The notes under the pieces: model-generated
The model's input: only the letters and a program-made list of their open reading frames with translations
What the model was told of the DNA's origin: nothing
Databases searched by the model: none
Translations under genes and position numbers: made by a program
Shown here: one piece after another, positions 61,987 to 64,000 of the stretch
Position numbering within the stretch: the first letter of the stretch is position 1
Layout: every line of letters starts with the position of its first letter
Assembly: GCF_003337435.1 (NCBI RefSeq)
Contig: NZ_QPJS01000003.1
Coordinates: 236,590 to 300,589, forward strand
DNA length: 64,000 bases
Source of the DNA: Schleiferia thermophila
GTDB lineage: Bacteria; Bacteroidota; Bacteroidia; Flavobacteriales; Schleiferiaceae
Direction of reading: 5' to 3'

Positions 61987-63344
61987 GAGTGCAAAAGTTG
62001 TTCGGCACGGATTTGAAGATTCTCACCTCCAAAATTTCCGGAAGTCATAATGAGAAAAACATTCTTATCGCTTCTGTAAGAAACAGCTGTCTGAAACAAC
62101 TCACCGGTATCCGTAAATACGTTTTTTACATCTATGCCAAATGCCTGTGCTACCTCGTTGGGATGCAGGTCCGGGAGTTTTTTATGGGCTACAGCCCTGG
62201 GGTTGTAATAGACCAATGCGACATCTGCCAGCTGAAGGCTTAGATGATATTGAGGCAGAAAGTCCTTGCTCAGACTTGAGTAGGTGTGTAGTTCGAGAAT
62301 GGCCACTACTTTATGCTGTGGGAAAGCCTCCTTAATTGCGTGGAGAGTGGCTTTTACTTTACTGGGAGCATGGGCAAAATCCAGAAATACTCTGCTTTCA
62401 TCAATTTCAAGGAGCGTCTGAAGCCGCCTGGAGGCACCTTCAAAGGTCGAAATGGACTCAAAAAATACGTCCTCTTGTATACCCAATAGTTGGCAAACCC
62501 ATCGGGCCGCCTCGACATTAGCCATATTGTGGCGGCCGATGATACTTAAGGGTATTGGCCCAACCGACGTATTGAGTTGATAATTTCCGTTGATTATTTC
62601 ATAGGCGGGTGTAGCGTATGGAAATTTTTTTATTGGTAGCGAAGAGGACTCTACCAGGTGTTTAAGCTTTTGGTCTTCAGCGAAATATAGGACAGCTGCC
62701 CCTGGCTCACATTGGTTAAGATATGTGCGAAATTGTTCCAGATAAACCTCTTCTGTAGGAAAAACATTGGCGTGGTCCCATGCAATGCCGGTGATGGCAG
62801 TAATGTTAGGACGGTAAAAGTGAAATTTAGGCTGCATTTGTAAGGCTGAAGACGGATACTCATCTCCTTCTATAACCATAAACTCTGCTTCCTCGGTCAG
62901 TTTGACCATGGTATCAAATCCGTTGACCAGCGAACCGACCATGTAGTCGATGTTGAGCCCGGCAAATCTGCATACATGCATTACCATACTGGTCACAGTG
63001 GTCTTTCCATGGCTGCCTGCTATGACTACCCGAGTTTTATTTTTCGAGTGTTGGTAAAGAAATTCGGGGTAAGAAATGACTTGCAGCCCCAGATTAAGAG
63101 CTTTTTGAAGTTCCGGATTGTCACGGCGGGCATGCATACCGAGAATTACCATATCGAGGTCAGAGGTAATTTTTTCAGGAAACCAACCAGTTCTTTCCGG
63201 TAGCAATCCTGCCTTTTTGAGTCGGGACAGAGCTGGCTCATAAATCTCATCGTCGCTTCCGGTCACCTTATGACCCATGGCGTGAAGGGCTAAGGCCAGA
63301 TTGTGCATTGCACTGCCACCGATGGCAATCAGGTGTATCTTCAT
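61983..63344 (-). CDS. mpl: UDP-N-acetylmuramate:L-Ala-gamma-D-Glu-meso-DAP ligase (Mpl-type Mur ligase)
   Basis: The 453-residue Mur ligase has a Rossmann-like UDP-binding N-terminus (IHLIAIGGSAMHNLALAL, with GxGGxxM-type glycine pattern), the ATP loop AGSHGKTT at 110-116 and a C-terminal ligase domain with VFLDFAHAPSKVKATL. The HAMGHKVTGSDDEIYEPALS part matches Mpl rather than MurC. Mpl re-attaches recovered tripeptide to UDP-MurNAc in peptidoglycan recycling. It starts the operon with the symporter and TauE. Confidence 0.9.
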   Translation of the reverse strand: MKIHLIAIGGSAMHNLALALHAMGHKVTGSDDEIYEPALSRLKKAGLLPERTGWFPEKITSDLDMVILGMHARRDNPELQKALNLGLQVISYPEFLYQHSKNKTRVVIAGSHGKTTVTSMVMHVCRFAGLNIDYMVGSLVNGFDTMVKLTEEAEFMVIEGDEYPSSALQMQPKFHFYRPNITAITGIAWDHANVFPTEEVYLEQFRTYLNQCEPGAAVLYFAEDQKLKHLVESSSLPIKKFPYATPAYEIINGNYQLNTSVGPIPLSIIGRHNMANVEAARWVCQLLGIQEDVFFESISTFEGASRRLQTLLEIDESRVFLDFAHAPSKVKATLHAIKEAFPQHKVVAILELHTYSSLSKDFLPQYHLSLQLADVALVYYNPRAVAHKKLPDLHPNEVAQAFGIDVKNVFTDTGELFQTAVSYRSDKNVFLIMTSGNFGGENLQIRAEQLLHS

Positions 63345-63363
63345 TTAAATGAAATTGAGCGGA

Positions 63364-63371
63364 CAAATATA
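63364..63371 (-). promoter_or_regulatory. -7 box of the mpl-symporter-TauE operon
   Basis: On the minus strand the sequence reads TATATTTG, matching TAnnTTTG, with a leader of about 13 bases before the mpl ATG. Confidence 0.55.
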
Positions 63372-63864
63372 GATGTACACCCACAGGCCGGTTTTGATAT
63401 AGGTTGTGTCTTGTTGGATTAAAGCGCAATAAAATTGCTCATCATATGCACGGCCTTTAACCGCCCCGCCATCGACTTCAAAATTCATTACAGGAGTGTT
63501 ACTATCAAAGCCGAATGTGCTATATGTGGTATTTCTCTTGCATTGGGGGGTGGGGCAAAGAAGTTTTCCAAAATCGGGTCATCCATTCTAAGGGTGAGAT
63601 TTAGACGGATGTCATTGCTGAATAGCCTGGCATCGTTTTCGGTATTAAAAAAGCATATTTAACTCATTCCTTCTGGTTTTAAGCCTGGAAACCTTGCGAT
63701 TTTTCAAACGCTAAAGCCTTAATAATCCAAAGTAACCAAATCTGAGTCATAAGCTCTCTGATTTCCGAAGACGCCAAGTAGACTTTAAAAACAGGAATAT
63801 ATACAGTTACGTATTTGAAACACTGGGTGCAGTATTGAACGTTGCCATGTATTCATTCAATTAA
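63372..63864. other. Intergenic region, no supported gene
   Basis: A 75-codon plus-strand frame lies here, but it has no family resemblance and no upstream signal. The sequence is moderately AT-rich, with one G-run (GGGGGGTGGGGC). It may be an eroded gene remnant. Nothing identifiable was found. Confidence 0.45.
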
Positions 63865-64000
63865 TCACCGGTACAATACAATCTCACCTCTTTTTGGGGT
63901 TTGTAGGTTGCCATCTCTGTCGGTATAGCGAATGAGGTAGAGATATACTCCTTCCTGGACGGGCTTGCCCTGGTATTGCCCGTCCCAACATTCTTTGGGG
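63865..64000 (-). CDS. T9SS type B sorting-domain protein, C-terminal fragment
   Basis: On the minus strand the last 44 codons of a protein are visible, open to the window edge. They read like the end of a gliding-motility-associated C-terminal domain: a CWDGQYQGKPV segment, EGVYLYLIRYTD and a final EIVLYR before TGA. The start lies outside the window. Together with the fragment at the other edge, this shows that large T9SS-exported proteins flank the region. The rest of the protein is not visible. Confidence 0.85.
   Translation of the reverse strand, partial: PKECWDGQYQGKPVQEGVYLYLIRYTDRDGNLQTPKRGEIVLYR

Noticed and set aside
63435..63662. 75-codon frame in the last intergenic region
   Set aside because: No recognisable family, no promoter and no neighbouring support.

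Overview
This 64 kb window is chromosomal DNA from a member of the Bacteroidota. Five things point there: type IX secretion (T9SS) C-terminal sorting domains of both types, TonB-dependent receptors paired with DUF4249 or surface lipoproteins, TAnnTTTG promoter boxes with almost no Shine-Dalgarno signals, an XrtF-type exosortase, and gene orders such as rsfS-ftsH-LUD-cdsA-psd and prs-rplY(ctc)-pth. A proton-pumping rhodopsin suggests a sunlit aquatic habitat. Class and genus cannot be fixed from the sequence alone. No rRNA, tRNA, CRISPR array, prophage or insertion sequence was found.

Layout. 1-2.2 kb: tail of a T9SS type B protein, a SPOR protein, pyrH, frr. 2.2-6.7 kb: DUF2200, a 57-residue PID-CTERM-like exported peptide, and a large T9SS type A protein broken by one in-frame TAG. 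6.8-11.5 kb: a CnoX-like thioredoxin, a rhodopsin with a coupled NTF2-fold gene, a DUF6745 pair, and a DUF6132-rhodanese-thioredoxin operon. 11.6-16.8 kb: prs, rplY, pth, exosortase xrtF with a PabA/TrpG amidotransferase, then recF-dciA-like-aroQ. 17-25 kb: YceI lipoprotein, S9 and M28 peptidases, DUF4199, Nudix/pyrE, SRPBCC, birA. 24.6-29.3 kb: rsfS-ftsH-LUD-cdsA-psd. 29.3-39.5 kb (minus strand): AsmA, pseudouridine synthase, DUF4249/TonB receptor, pcm, P-type ATPase. 39.6-44.4 kb: AtoE, a small conserved protein, TlpA-like redoxin, exbB-exbD-tonB. 44.5-51.3 kb: TonB receptor, beta-helix surface lipoprotein, second lipoprotein, PhoB/PhoR-like two-component system. 51.3-64 kb: a catalytically degenerate Nudix-HTH regulator, MerR, M23 peptidase, alaS, a fused aminolipid acyltransferase with partner gene, TauE-SSS-Mpl operon, and the tail of another T9SS type B protein.

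How the parts fit. Most genes are housekeeping. The envelope theme is strong: T9SS substrates, an exosortase plus a candidate substrate in the same window, TonB energisation (ExbB/ExbD/TonB) with two receptor systems, phospholipid and aminolipid synthesis, and peptidoglycan recycling. The most interesting points are the rhodopsin, which keeps all pump residues, is predicted green-absorbing and has a glycine at the position that opens the carotenoid-antenna fenestration in xanthorhodopsin; its tightly coupled NTF2-fold neighbour; the XrtF/PID-CTERM pair; the GC-rich multi-hairpin element between exbD and tonB; and the receptor-lipoprotein-PhoBR block with 11-bp-phased TTAA repeats in front.
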